From contig OU452210.1 of NCBI GenBank assembly GCA_911728435.2, positions 4,030,001-4,094,000 of the forward strand: DNA of 64,000 bases. The letters are read 5' to 3'. This DNA comes from Apoderus coryli (taxonomy: Eukaryota > Arthropoda > Insecta > Coleoptera > Attelabidae). The translations under genes were made by a program, and so were the position numbers. Positions 22,889-35,660 of the stretch are shown here, one piece after another; the first letter of the stretch is position 1, and each line of letters opens with the position of its first letter. The notes under the pieces were generated by a model, which did not search any database, was not told the origin of the DNA, and worked only from the letters and a program-made list of their open reading frames with translations.

Positions 22889-24887
22889 GTGAGTACATAG
22901 TTTGTTAGAATTTTGTTTAATATACGAACTCTATAGTAAAAGTAGCTTGGCATAGTGTTCGTTTAATATCATTTTATTATTACTTTATCAAATACAATAT
23001 TTTTTAATTTAGTTTAAAAGTCGTGTAATTTGTAAACGTTGTAGTTAATTTAAAATATCTTAAACGGAGCAATGAACTGTGTAGCACCTATTTAGTTTCA
23101 TTTTTTAGGGGTAGCACTAACGAATATTAAACTGCTTTCTTTTCTATTCTTGGCAATGAGGGGCAATTGAGAACCAAAATTGAAAATTTCGACTATTCTA
23201 TGTAAGTGCCTTATATTTTTTGTTGTTGCAACGTTTCTAAAACATTTAAACATTTCTCAGTTTTGTTTAAAACACTTAAAAATTAAAACCAAACCCAAAT
23301 AGTGAAAATTATAGGTAAATCTTTGCCAAAAATTGTTCCTTATTACTATGAAAACAAAAGGAATCAACATCACAAATAAATAAGAGTCGATTGACGACCG
23401 TTACTTCTGAAATACATATTTTTAGTACAGAGTATAAATGTTTATCTGTGAATACGTTTTAATTACTGAAGTCAGATTCTCATGAGATTAAGGTTATTTT
23501 TATATATTTTTCGGGTTTCTTTGACGTAAAATTTCGGACCTAGTTAACAATATTCCCGTACATGAGAAATTGTAAACTTTTTGATACGTATGTTATTACG
23601 AATCGACAGTTGGAAAGCGGAAGCATGAAATGTTTACTTAACTTTTTTCGAAAATGACACATAACGCTCCATTTTTAAATAAATCTATTATCCGGTGTGG
23701 ACACGGCAGTATTTTAGGTTTTAGAAATATTGTTAAAAATTTCAAATTGTAGTAATTCTAGTAATTCGTCGATATATATTTACTTTTGATGTTATAGAAA
23801 ACATTTTGAAATAAAAGTTTTTGGAGGCAATCCCTATAAACTATTAAGTAATATTCTTTAGTGAACTTTTTTATTTTACCTAGAATTATGTCCAAATATA
23901 GTGCTATACTATGGTTTTTTATCTAATGATGTTCTGAATAAAGATAAATTTGTATAAATACATTTTTGGGTCCTATGTCCAATTCCATAGTTGTCAGTTT
24001 TAGATTCCTTAAATTTGCTTGTGAAAATTATAAAGAATGAATATTTAAGTGAATACCTATAGCCATCTTTCTAATTATATATTTCAATATTTACGAGAGT
24101 AAATATAATACAAGAGACTCGATTTCATTATGAAGATCCAGCTGTTGAGTGAAATATAAATGAAACTACCTACCTATCTACATACTAGGTAGTCAATTCA
24201 AAACGAAAACACAAAAAATGGGAGAAATACTTCGCCAACTAAGTCTCCTTGTAACTCAATACTTTTTTCCTAGTGCTGTTCACGAATTTCGATAACTTGT
24301 GTAAGCTCAATCTATACAGTTTCCATTCCTGTCTGCATTTCACGACATCCATTATAGTTTGCTGTTTGCCCAAAAATTGATTTATAATATAAATTATGTC
24401 ATAATTTTCTTTTCGTAATTTGCACATGCGCTTTGAATCAAGTACCTAAAAGTCTTCTTTCAACCCTCTTAATAGTTTTTGATTAATATTTTGTTGCAAC
24501 ACTCATAATATCATCTATATATGTTTTTCTATATAAATATTTTTTACTATCAATATCAATAGATGCGTTACTGCTTGCAATAAGATTCCTAACCCAAACC
24601 TGTCTAAAAAGTGCTGCAATTTGAATATTTTTGTCTGCGTGTAATAAAGACATTTCTTCTTTGTATATTCGCAAACGGGAACTCCAAGAGATAAAATGAC
24701 TGAATGACTGTATCAAAATTGTCGCATAAAATGCAATTATTGTAAGGCATTAAATTCAATTATAACCAGAAAACTTTTCCTAACTGCATATCGATTTCAT
24801 ACATTCGATGTTTCTTTCACCTTTATTCAATCAAATATACATTTTAGAGAATTTTAACTATAAAATTTTCTTTTTAATATTTTAAAG
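22889..24887. other. intron, with weak minus-strand coding-like stretch
   Basis: Mostly AT-rich. On the minus strand two adjacent frames (24483-24716 and 24239-24427) have fairly ordinary composition (for example LFRQVWVRNLIASSNASIDI and DVVKCRQEWKLYRLSLHKL). They may be a decayed element, but I recognise no family and no splice signals. The acceptor for the next exon is at 24886-24887. Confidence 0.3.
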
Positions 24888-25094
24888 GCTGTCGCAGTAT
24901 AACACTCAGAAATCGGGAAACTACATGGTCATTGACCCGAACATGGCCCAGAACAATTACCACCAGCAGGCGGCAGCTGCTTCACAGTCAAATTATCCGC
25001 CACCGCTACTTCATATGAACGGCGGAATATCAAGGTATGATGTAACTCAACAGAGGTATGGAGGTGAAAGGGTTGATATGGACCCAGCCACTAG
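24888..25094 (+). CDS. main gene, second coding exon (Gln/Asn/Pro-rich linker)
   Basis: The acceptor tttaaag is at 24881-24887, and the first base completes the split Gly codon from exon 5735-6993. The exon encodes LSQYNTQKSGNYMVIDPNMA and continues with a Gln/Ala-rich segment, NYPPPLLHMNGG, and RYGGERVDMDPATR. It is low-complexity and probably disordered. The favoured donor is CTAG|GTTAGT at 25095. Two earlier donors in the same phase, CAAG|GTATGA (exon end 25034) and AGAG|GTATGG (exon end 25055), would shorten the protein by 20 or 13 residues without a frameshift. The exon can receive either first exon. Confidence 0.8.
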
Positions 25095-27032
25095 GTTAGT
25101 TAGCGATTAACAGCATAAACTCAGAGCATATCAATGTCTTATTTGTAATTTGACGTATACTTAAAAATATGTTATTGTTATATGTCACATACGCGAATAA
25201 TAATATGAAAGACGCAATTGAACAGATTTTTCAAATCAAAACTGATAGGATTTCATTTCATTTTTCTATAATTAAATATTTTGCTCTTGAGTAAAACCTG
25301 CAAAAAACTACATTTATCAAGGATTTTTCCATCTATATCTAAATCTCCGGGAAGGCCTATAGCACTGAGTGGGAGGAAACGAGCTGCCTACCCATACTTA
25401 TTGTGAAAGCAACTCTAACAATAGCCATGGAAGTTTGGTTATGTCTGCCTCTTCTGGATCTATATCTGAAGGAAGTGGTTCTAATGAGTCGAAAAAAACG
25501 AGAGATACTAGACGTCGCTTATGTAGTAAATATACATGCTTATATAGTTTATTTGTAATCACTTCAATCCAAAGTTAATATTCATTGCCGCAAATGAAAC
25601 TGTCCATCAGTATATTAAGCGGTTCAAATATATCGCTCAGTCCGCAGTGGAATTCCGTAACAAACTAGTGTATTTCGTCTATATGAATTAGGACCAGTTT
25701 TCTGATTTTCTTAGTGTGCACGGAACCAAATGCCGAAGGGAACCAAATGCCGAAGGGTCTGCTAAGATAGCGACCAATTAGATAGCGACCAATTCCACTA
25801 TCTGCAGTCTGGTTATAGGTCAGGATGGCGCAACAAACTTGCCATGGAGATTCCTATTTATCACAATAAGATGCCTGACGATGTCCAGAATTAACCGTGA
25901 ACTTACTGTGGGAGTTCTGTCAAACACTACCAATTATGGAACATCTAAGTTTATATGCATAGTTCTTTGCAGAGCGTGCGCGAGAGCAGAACTTGCTTTG
26001 TGTGTGCAATAACGTTTCCGACTCCGAAAATCTGTTGTGCGAAATTGTGCTCAATACTTCGATCAGTAAGAACTACCCCCTCCCGTTATCGCCAACTTTT
26101 TGATTGAATTGGACTGGTCGGTAACTTGGGACATGCAGTGGATTGCAATGACGCCTAGTTTCAGTCACCCTCTATAAATTAAATTAAATCAAAATGTGAC
26201 TGATCTGTATATATATCTTTAATTAATTCATTAATCGAAACCCAGATGTGTTTAATTTAGATATACATATTTAGCTCTTGCGGTTAATTCTCGTTATTAG
26301 TTAAAGAGACAATGCTGGTTGATAGGATCATTCTTGTAGTTGCCAGATTATTCCTGGATCATATTCAATTTTGATGAAGGGAATAATAATACCACAGCTT
26401 TTGTTCCGGAATTGGTGTTTAAAAAGGCAAGAAAAGTGGCACGCTCAATCAAACGCTTTGCTACTCGTACGTTTTGTGAATTTATTTCAATTTCTTCAAG
26501 CTAAAATTACAATACTACAACAATCAGAACAGGGCCCTAAAATACTAAAGTATTTTCAATTTTGTGGCAAATAGTTTGTGATATATTTTGTTTACTATAC
26601 GATTGTAAATTTAACACTAGTAGCAGTAGTGATGACGAAAATGAGTTGCTAGATATTATATTGCAAAACAGACGAAAAGAGAAGTTGATTAAAGAACGAA
26701 TAAATCACATGGATTATTGGGATGTGGGTTAAACTTAGTTTGATAGGAACCTCAACCTCTACCTAATATTGCAGTCGGGCTTTTGGCTACGGCCATGTTT
26801 ACTGCAAAGTAGTACCCATCTTCGGTTTTGGGTGCATTAAACTGGAGACAAACTTTATGCCACGTAGTTTTCTAAATAATTAACAAATTAAATTTGCATT
26901 AATAATAATTTAAGAGGGAAATAAACAAATCAAACTTTGTCTTTCCATGTCAATGCATCAGATTTTTAATTATATGCGAAAACCTGTCAAAATATCGCAA
27001 ATTGAAATAAAGCGTTTTTAATAATAAATATA
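25095..27032. other. intron 2, first part, with gag-like remnant
   Basis: Apart from the remnant at 25540-25680 I see no gene. A Ser-rich open frame at 25369-25578 (VMSASSGSISEGSGSNESKK) has no convincing acceptor because an in-frame TGA lies immediately upstream. The rest is AT-rich. Confidence 0.35.
25540..25690 (+). pseudogene. gypsy-like gag remnant (low confidence)
   Basis: The frame FICNHFNPKLIF followed by ANETVHQYIKRFKYIAQSA and EFRNKLV resembles the gag stretch of gypsy-type elements in insects (FNP..., then an ETVxEYIxxLRxLA-like helix, then a DRLV-like end). The segment between the two blocks appears deleted. There is no flanking pol, and stops follow soon after. Confidence 0.35.
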
Positions 27033-27534
27033 AAGGCGGGTTTAGCCAACGAATAATGGAAATGTGCATAATGCATTAAGAATAATCCTTAATACATAGT
27101 GCATAATCGATAATGCACAACAAAATATAGGTGTTTATACAACTCATAACTTTTATGCATAAAGCGAAAAGTGACAACTAACTTGCCAGCCGGTTAACCT
27201 TTCAGTGTTTGATTTGTACTAAATTGTACCTTCCTCAATGCTCATTATAGTTTTATTTTCAAGTCTGTATCAAAAAACGTGTTCAACAAAATATCAAAAT
27301 AAGATTCGCATTAAAAATATATAAATCCAAGGCATGCGGCGCATGTGTATTAATATTTTCTCACAATTTAGTGCATAAAGTTGAAAGTTGCCAACCTTGT
27401 GCATTATCAACGAAAATTACGAATTATACACTATTTGTTATATAAACAGGTGCATGTAAGTGTCATGTTTTAAAAATTATCCATTATGCACTAAAATTAT
27501 TCATTATGCATTATTAGTTGGCTAAACCCGCCTT
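27033..27534. mobile_element. 502-bp MITE with TA target duplication
   Basis: The terminal inverted repeats begin AAGGCGGGTTTAGCCAAC at 27033 and end GTTGGCTAAACCCGCCTT at 27534. They are flanked by TA on both sides (27031-27032, 27535-27536). The interior holds several copies of gtgcataatgcatt-like motifs in both orientations and no coding frame. TA duplication and GC-rich termini fit a non-autonomous Tc1/mariner-type element. Confidence 0.8.
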
Positions 27535-30500
27535 TAATCTCTCTCTTGTTGCACTTGTACATATAATATAAATGCAGTTTAAGGGTATGATTTCGCGGAT
27601 TTCGCGCGGTTATCGTCCCGAGAAGTTGGTGACGGGTAGGTACCCGACAGATTATCCTGCTCAACAAAAATGTCCGTATATTGTAAGAGGTCAAAAGAAG
27701 ACTTGTCGAGAAGCTAACCTTATCGCGTAGTATATCGGCATATTGTACTACCGGACCTTAGTGGGTTTTGAGGACGGTACCTTCCCATCCTGTATGATTT
27801 CAAGCTCTTAAGCACTGTTTGCGTTGGCTGCTGACGGCAAGGCATCTGTTGTTCTAGAGTTGTCTTTTTATATTAATTTGTACTAGTCATTTTGTTAATT
27901 TTACCGACTGACGGTGCTCACCATTACAACATTTGATTTTTATTTGTTTGTTTTCCAAAAAATATTAACATTTGCAAATTGACCGTTGCACATTCTGACG
28001 AAAGGAAGGTAATTTAATCATTGTATAATTAATATAGATTCATTTTATAATTTTGTGGCATTGGTTTTATTCTATTTTATCTATGAAATTCTTGTATATT
28101 TGACGGTCATGTTCTGATGTATGTATTGTAATTTCAGCTTCAAAGTGCACGAAACGTTGCAAAACTTTAATACACTAACCCTGAAATAAATTGGAATAAT
28201 CGAGCACGACATTATTAATGAAATAACGTTTATTTGTATAGTTTTCATATTATTGTTATGCTGGAAATTACCTGAAGTTCGTTTTTATGGGGCACAGGAG
28301 TAAGAACAATATATTTTTATTAAATTCATAAAATAACTGTGGAACAAACTATCATCATTAATGATTATTTCTTTGACGTATCAATGGCCTGCCTCGGAAT
28401 ATTATTTTTGCAAGGATTATTTCAAAAACTAAATTGATAACAGTGACATAGAATTTTTTCACCCTCTGATTTTAAAAACATCGCGGTGTTTCCAATATAA
28501 AGCTGCTCTAAATTGGTAATTCTATAGTCTTGCGTTTATTAGGCGGTACATAATTATCAACCACTTGCAGTGCCGTTAAGGCAATATGATATTACTTTAC
28601 TAGTGGAATTTCTGTGCAAAATTAGAGGGTGCCTTTTTCTATTAAATCATCTCAAATTATTCAAATAAATGTTAAAGATTTCTATGATCATTTGTTAATT
28701 TCTAATTACTTATTGCATTTGCAAATTGACCAAGCCTCTTAGATTATAATATATATTATATAAACTGAAAGTCCATCCCTTGATTTGAGCTGCCAGTATG
28801 CCAGCGATGACGTGTCAAAAAACCTGGATGGCTCCTACTGTTAAAAATTTATTAATTAAGAATATTACTGTGGAGCTCGTGGGTAAAAAGACGAAATAAA
28901 GTTACAACACTTTAAATTTTAAAATATCTGCATTTTGGGACCCTTTATCTAAAAAGTTAGTGTATAGTATTCAACAACTCTAAAAATATGTTAATAAATT
29001 GTTATATTAGGATTTTAACTTGAATATCTGTAGTTTAAACTGTTTATAATCCTTTTATTCGAAATCGATATATCGTTCTGGATATGAGTATGAGTGGACT
29101 AATATTACGACAAACGTGTATAGATCTCTTGTAGTCGAAAATTTGTGTGTAATTTACTTTAGAAGAATAAAATGGAGTCGTATTTTTTTCCAATCACTGT
29201 GGTCGTTCTTGATTACTTTCGGTAATATCGTCTTAAATGTTGTACTGATACAATTTTTTATCGCTCACCAGAGCATTTATTTTATTTTAAATATGAACCT
29301 GCAGACCATACATCGTAATAATTTGATTTTACTAATACAGCTTATATTATTATTCATTGCCATTTTATAACCCCAATTAATTACTATTAGACAAAATAAC
29401 AATAACATATTTTTATTAGATTAAAGCACGCCTTTATTTTATGTTTCTACTTATTTTATGTTGCTTTGGTTATGTTATTTTTTAATTTTTATAATAGCAG
29501 TTTATAAAAGAGCTATTAATTTTGATAATAAATATGAATGTCAATATTTAGATAAGTATCCAATAGTATTGTCTATATATTATGCAGTTACTATTTACTG
29601 TGCATATTGTGGTAATTATCCGTTTTAAAGATTGTTAAATAGGACCTGTATACACCTCTCAGATTCGAAAAAATCTTCAAATTCAGTGCGGAGGTCGAGG
29701 TTATTTTTTCCTGGTCCGAATTTGCTGGGGCGACTGTAAATAATCGTCATTAACCATATGAATTGAATGTTTTTTATAGTAATTAGCAGCGTCTGTTTTA
29801 CAGCAGATGTTGTTCACATATGAGAACATAATAGGGAGTTTTCGAAACCCTTGTTTGTCCGTAACTAGCGTCCATGATATTGTGAGTATGCGCACATAGT
29901 TTGGAATAATGTTTCACGTTATTAACTGATAACGGAACACATTACTTGTATAACATTAACGTTAGATTAATAATGTTACATTATATTGTCGATGTTGCCA
30001 GGTTTATTTATTTAAGTATTTTTATTAGTATTTAGACTTTTAAGAATATTATTACTATTAATAATTTTATTGTTTTTATTTGATTTTCACCTGTTTTATT
30101 AAAAAATTAAACATGAAGTTAAGTTATTATCTACGATCTGGCAAACACGAATGTCACAGCTCAATATCGTTAAATATTTAATTCGTTTCAACTGTTATAT
30201 CATGATCTAATAATATATCTTCCATTATAATTATTGCTTTATAACAAAATACACGAAAAAAAATATAATTAAAAATAAACAATGTATAAGTAAAGTTATG
30301 TTGTTATACACGACAACTCATAAACTATGCAAACTCTTTTTGGAAGTCCTCATCCATCATTTAAGTTTCTTTTTGTGCGCGCGCGCTCAGTAATAACGTA
30401 TACACTAATTACGTACAAATAAATAAGGGTTTCTTCCTCTTTGTGGATGCCAAACACAAAGTCACAAAAAATTACTATCTATTTCTATTACTTTTCTAGG

Positions 30501-32725
30501 AATAATCATGATCTTGCCTTGTCTGTCTGAAATAGTACATTTGAGAACCCCAATCCAAAGTTAAACCAATGTATATTATGTGATAACAAAGTTATAGTTC
30601 TAATTTAGAATCTAGATAACGCGACATAAGTGGAATAAATTTGAAAACGTTTTTTTTTATTGGATACATATCAAAAATTGACATTTGAGATGTTATACTC
30701 GTATCTAATGTACAGCATCTTTTTTTAATATTGCCAAATAATTAAGGATCAAAGATAAAAAACATATTTAAAGTAGTTTGTAATTGTTCTTTTTCAAATA
30801 ATATATGCATATATCAATAACATTGACAATTACGAAGTCATATGCCATATTCGTTAATAACTTTGGTATTAATTATAGGTCTATATAAGGTTTCGCCTGG
30901 AATCACTCATTTTCGAATAGGAAAAACGAATAGTAAAATTTAATTTTGTGATGTATTTGTCAGTCGTTATGATATCACCTAAAAAATATTTTCAAACTCA
31001 TATGTAGCTACTTTGTCAACAATGATGAATGTTTAAATATATATGGTATTTCTAAAGAAGTCATATCTTAAATTTTCAATTAATTTAACTAACGAATTTC
31101 ATGTTTTCTTCTTATATTGGCATAATACTGTCTACAGATTGGAAAAGACAACATATTATCCCTCTAGTTGTCTTTGACAAATAAACAGACAAATCATATC
31201 TCATCAGTGTGTCATCCTACCAATTTGTCTTTGACAAGCCCTACGTAATATAAACTAATCGATCACGAAAGGTACAAACAACCTATTTTTAGAAGGGTTG
31301 GGGAATATTCCAGAATCTCTATTATGGAAAACATGCTACCTTAGAAAATATTCTTAATAATAAACCGGTCTATCTTGATAACATTAATATACTGAAGCGG
31401 TTTATCCTGCATATTTCAATATTAACTCTGGTGAACGCGACGCGCAGGAACATATTATATCTCTTTAGTTAACTTATTAATAAAATAATTGGTAAACAAA
31501 TATTGGTAATATTAAAAAAAATGCTGTCCATCGAGCACGACATTATTATAAATAATAACAATGAATATAAATCAATATTGCTACCAAATGTCAACTTTCA
31601 TCAAAATTCAAAATCAATGAACAGGACATATTTTTGAGGATACGATATTTAATAAGACAATATAATCCAAAAAGTGACTATGTTGAAGTCCAAGTAATAT
31701 AAAACTCGAGTTTCAATTTTCAATTAGTAGTACAGTTTCGAGCAGGACAAAGCAATATAGATACTGATTAAGTGTTTCATAACACCTAGTAACATTTATA
31801 TAATCAAGCAGATGAACAAGTAAAAAAACGTATATTATAAAGTATTTTTTGGTACATTCGGACTCATAAATATTCTTTATTCAATTAAATGTTAGTAAAT
31901 TTTTCGTTGGAATGCCATTCGAGGCCTCTTAGTGCTTTTATTAACATTTGCCACAATTTTTTAGTTGAGAATTTCGCACAACACGTGTAGCCATCGAGGA
32001 TATAAATAATTATGCCTATTCAATTCAGACGACCTTTGGCGTCGGTGTTGTATAATTTTAGTCACTTTTTTACTTGGACTAATCTATCAATCTCCAATTC
32101 CAATCCCTTTGTGGTATCTATTTTTTCTGGTCCTTGGAAAATTGTTAACATCCTCTAAGACTCTTAGATAAAGAAAGTTTTTATGATATTGCTCTGTACT
32201 ACCTCTACTATCTGCCTGGCTTAATATTATTTATGGTTAAGTTATTAAGATGTACTGAGGTTTGTCAAAAAGAAAGGTCAAGGGCTTAATATGATGAACC
32301 TTCCTATTTTTCTCATACTTCTCACGCGTTTTCTTGGAATGACCTGCGTTCTCCTACATCCACATCTATTGAAATTGACTTTTACAAATTAAAAGTTAAA
32401 CATGAAACGAATTTATTTTCTGACAAATCTTACGGTTTGTGTGTGACTGTAATTTCTCCTGATTTTCGTAATTATTTGGACTTCATAGAAATAGTAGATA
32501 AAAAAAACGATATGTACTAAACTTGTCATCGAAACATGTCCTGTCCGTACTTTTTTAAATGGAGCTACAATAATTATTGTTTTGTCATTTTGGTATAATA
32601 TAATATATTTTTTGGTGATGGCTGTAATATTATATACGTACATAGTATTAAAAATAAGTAGATTCAGATGGCGTTCAGGAGGTTTCTTTCATTCAACAAT
32701 CAGACATCTTATATACATTTTTCAG
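27535..32725. other. intron 2, second part, no gene seen
   Basis: AT-rich intronic DNA. A 17-base string, cgagcacgacattatta, is repeated at about 28201 and 31532. The string catttgcaaattgacc is repeated at about 27970 and 28716. A degenerate tail-like gcacgaaacgttgcaaaac lies near 28147. Open frames such as 29116-29370 are hydrophobic and AT-driven, without splice support. Confidence 0.4.
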
Positions 32726-34625
32726 AATATACCATCGGCCTGCGTTTTCTACTACCCTAGAATCCCGCCTACATCCTATTCCTCAGAATACATCCATAAT
32801 AAAACATACTTTAAGCAATGAAACTACTGATGGTAACTTTGATGGTGCTATTTCACACACAAATGACAATGACTGTTCCTCTGACTTACTTAATTCCCTT
32901 GGTCTTAAAAATTTCAATTTTGTAGGGAATGATATGTTTTCTTCGGAAAATGATAAATTACTTGCTCGCAGGCCCTTTTCGGCTTTAGATTCAGTAGATG
33001 CGTCACAAAATGGTACTAATCTTGGTAATGAAATGCATTCAATTGAAGTGGTCAATTCTGAATGTAATATGCATTTTACAGAAAGTCGCCGCGATATTAC
33101 AGTGGAATATAATTCACCATCATCTAGTAGTCGTATGCATTCTTCGGTCACTCAAACTAAGGAGTTAGCTGTGCGATATGTTACTTCTAAAACTTTTATT
33201 AGAACTCAAGTTCAGGCAGATGATTCAAATGGCTCATTTTCAAGTCCATCTTCTTTGGAAAATAACTATGGCTCTGATACGTCACAACCTAAGGCCGATT
33301 TCTTCCCTGCCTGTGGCCAAAATAACTCATTTTCTAGACCAACTATTAGGAGGATTGTTTCAAACGACAATCTCGTAGAAGTAACTGCTACACCACAGCA
33401 TCGCGCACAAGCAACTTTCATATCAAAGAGATGTAGTAAAACTATAACCCATGCAAGTAAATCTAATATTACATTAAATCTATTTGATGAAAATTCAGAA
33501 AACGAATCTCAAAATTATAACCATGGCACCCAATTTGAAAACTCTGATAACACATGCACCCAATTTGAAGGTAGGCCAAATAGATCTCGAAGTTCGTATA
33601 CAATTGAAAATAATTACGAAATAGACAATTTACAACGATATGTTTTAGACTTATCACTTCCCAAACAGGCCAACGATTTGATGTCTTCTGCAGTTGGAAA
33701 CATCTCAAATGATATTAACCGTGGTAATTTTGAATTTAAAATAATATTACCTAACAATGTTACACAAAATAATTATTCATCTGATGTTACACCGACTGAT
33801 ATGTCAAATTTATCTGATAATACATTTAATCCCACTGCTACAGTAGCTCATTTTTTTTATAATCCGAAATTTGGAGCTGAAAATGTAGTTACAGTGCCGT
33901 CTAACAGATCTGAACCATATAGTTCTGTTTCAAATATTATTTACCCTAGACTATGGACACCGTCATCATCGTCAAGTTCAAGTGAAGATGATTCACTAAG
34001 TTCTAGTAGCAGTTCTAGTTCTAATACTTTAAACTCCGAAGCTTCTTACGATAATTCATCTGCGACTATTTTTACAGGAATAAATAATCAGAATATACCG
34101 GTGGTAGTCATTTCATCGGATTCTTCTGATGATAACGGATCGCCCAATCCTGAAAATAATTATCGTACTGCTCATCCTTCAGTGTCACAAGATATATTGG
34201 ATGAGTCCGATCCACGTTCCGACATTGACAGTACTAAAAATGTATCAAGTAGGCAAAACAATAGAAGAGCGGTTTGCTCACCACAGTCTTATAGAAACCG
34301 TTCCGACATACAACAATTTTCAAATGTTTCTCGAAACTCTCCAAAACTGAGACAGATTGTTGCTGTTTATCCTAATAATGCCCTAGATGACAATTCGGAA
34401 CGTTTCTTCACTGATCATTCAACATTAAGGAATGTTTCTAGAAGTAGAGCAACAACTAATCAAAGTATCCATCCATATCATACTGGTTATCCTGATAATC
34501 CCTATAGACGTTTCTCGGAAAGAAACAATAGAGATGACCTTAATTTGGATTCACATCCAATATGTCCAGTAACAACTATACCACGTGTACAATGTTATCA
34601 CTGTTATCAAAGTTATCAACAGTAA
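32726..34625 (+). CDS. candidate alternative terminal exon of the main gene (Ser/Asn-rich C-terminus)
   Basis: This is the longest open frame in the window. It reads open from an acceptor (catttttcag, ending 32725) through ATG 32934 to TAA 34623-34625. The single base at 32726 completes a phase-2 codon, so donor 25094 joins in frame and yields a protein of 1121 residues. The encoded region (632 codons) is rich in Ser, Asn and Asp, with runs of seven and eight serines around EDDSL. It has a SUMO-interaction-like motif, IPVVVISSDSSDD (34095-34133), and ends YHCYQSYQQ. A poly(A) signal follows. If unspliced, ATG 32934 would give a 563-residue protein. I do not recognise it; all of it looks disordered. 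Confidence 0.6.
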
Positions 34626-34900
34626 TATCAAAATTTTTTATGTTTCTACTTCCCTACAAGTTGATTTTTTTTGAGTGGCTATGTTAAAATATGTCACAAA
34701 AGAATCATGGCAGGAGTTTTACACATAAGTATTTATTCATTATTTTTGTCATTCAGTTTTCCCGGAATTAACACATGATTTTCTTAACATTATCCTATCA
34801 TCAACTGTTTTTAGAAATGACACCTTATAATGAATTAAATGGTTTTATCATTTAAACATTTTTAATTAAATAAACTAAATTAAAGTGAAAACTGTTTTAT
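34626..34900 (+). terminator. 3' UTR and poly(A) signal of the alternative terminal exon
   Basis: AT-rich sequence follows the TAA and contains a canonical AATAAA at 34869-34874, about 245 bases after the stop. This supports the preceding open frame being a true terminal exon, though AATAAA is frequent by chance in such AT-rich DNA. Confidence 0.4.
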
Positions 34901-35380
34901 GATTTCGTACCAGAACATGTTAAAAACAGCTGGACATAGTATTATTATGGTACCTACACCTGTATTCCTTTCACATGGATTTGTGTCAGGTTTCTTCTGA
35001 ATCCACTCAAAAAACTCACCCTGTATGTAAAGTAGTATACGTTTTAAAAATATAATGTAATATTTTAGGTTTTAAATTTAAACACTTCTAATATTTTCTG
35101 GTAACTCTTGTTTTATTACGTTAAAGTTAAGTATTTATTTATTTATAAATGGGTGTATAGTTTTCAATTCCTTCCTTATTCCTTTTTGCACTCAACCATC
35201 AATAAAAAAACGCACGAATTAATTTTACTAATGGAGACTAACATTACTAAAAAACTTAAATAAAACCGGATAGAATAATGGAGAAGTTAATCACGAATTA
35301 ATGTATACTGTATCATAGAAATAGAGTATTTTTCGTAGCTTGGGTAGAAAGGTAATTTATTATTTGTTTGTTTATTTATA

Positions 35381-35660
35381 GACAGGGTGAATCACGTCTA
35401 ACGGAACGGTATATTACAGGTAAACGGTAAAAAATAAATATGCTGTAATGTATTCTGTAGCAATAAATGGATATATTAATTTTCCCCAAATGTTACATTT
35501 GAAGCAAAATTGAACCAAAACAATATTCTTATGGAACTGTCTTATTTTGTATACAGAATTCCGAAATGCAAAAATTGCAGCCACGCGATATGATATTATT
35601 CTGATAACATTTACTGTTTAGTTGTAAAAAACTGCGCTGTTCGTCAGTATGCACCCTGTA
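35381..35660. mobile_element. small MITE-like element with ACAGGGTG termini
   Basis: The left end acagggtg (35382) and right end caccctgt (35652-35659) are inverted, with weak similarity continuing inward. There is no coding capacity. The same end motif recurs at several other places in the window. Confidence 0.45.

Noticed and set aside
25369..25578. Ser-rich open frame as an exon of the main gene
   Set aside because: An in-frame TGA lies directly upstream, there is no polypyrimidine-acceptor, and the nearest donor would be in the wrong phase for exon 36979.
33178..34350. Extra open frames overlapping the long Ser/Asn-rich exon
   Set aside because: They are other-frame shadows of the 32726-34625 frame, without starts, motifs or splice support.
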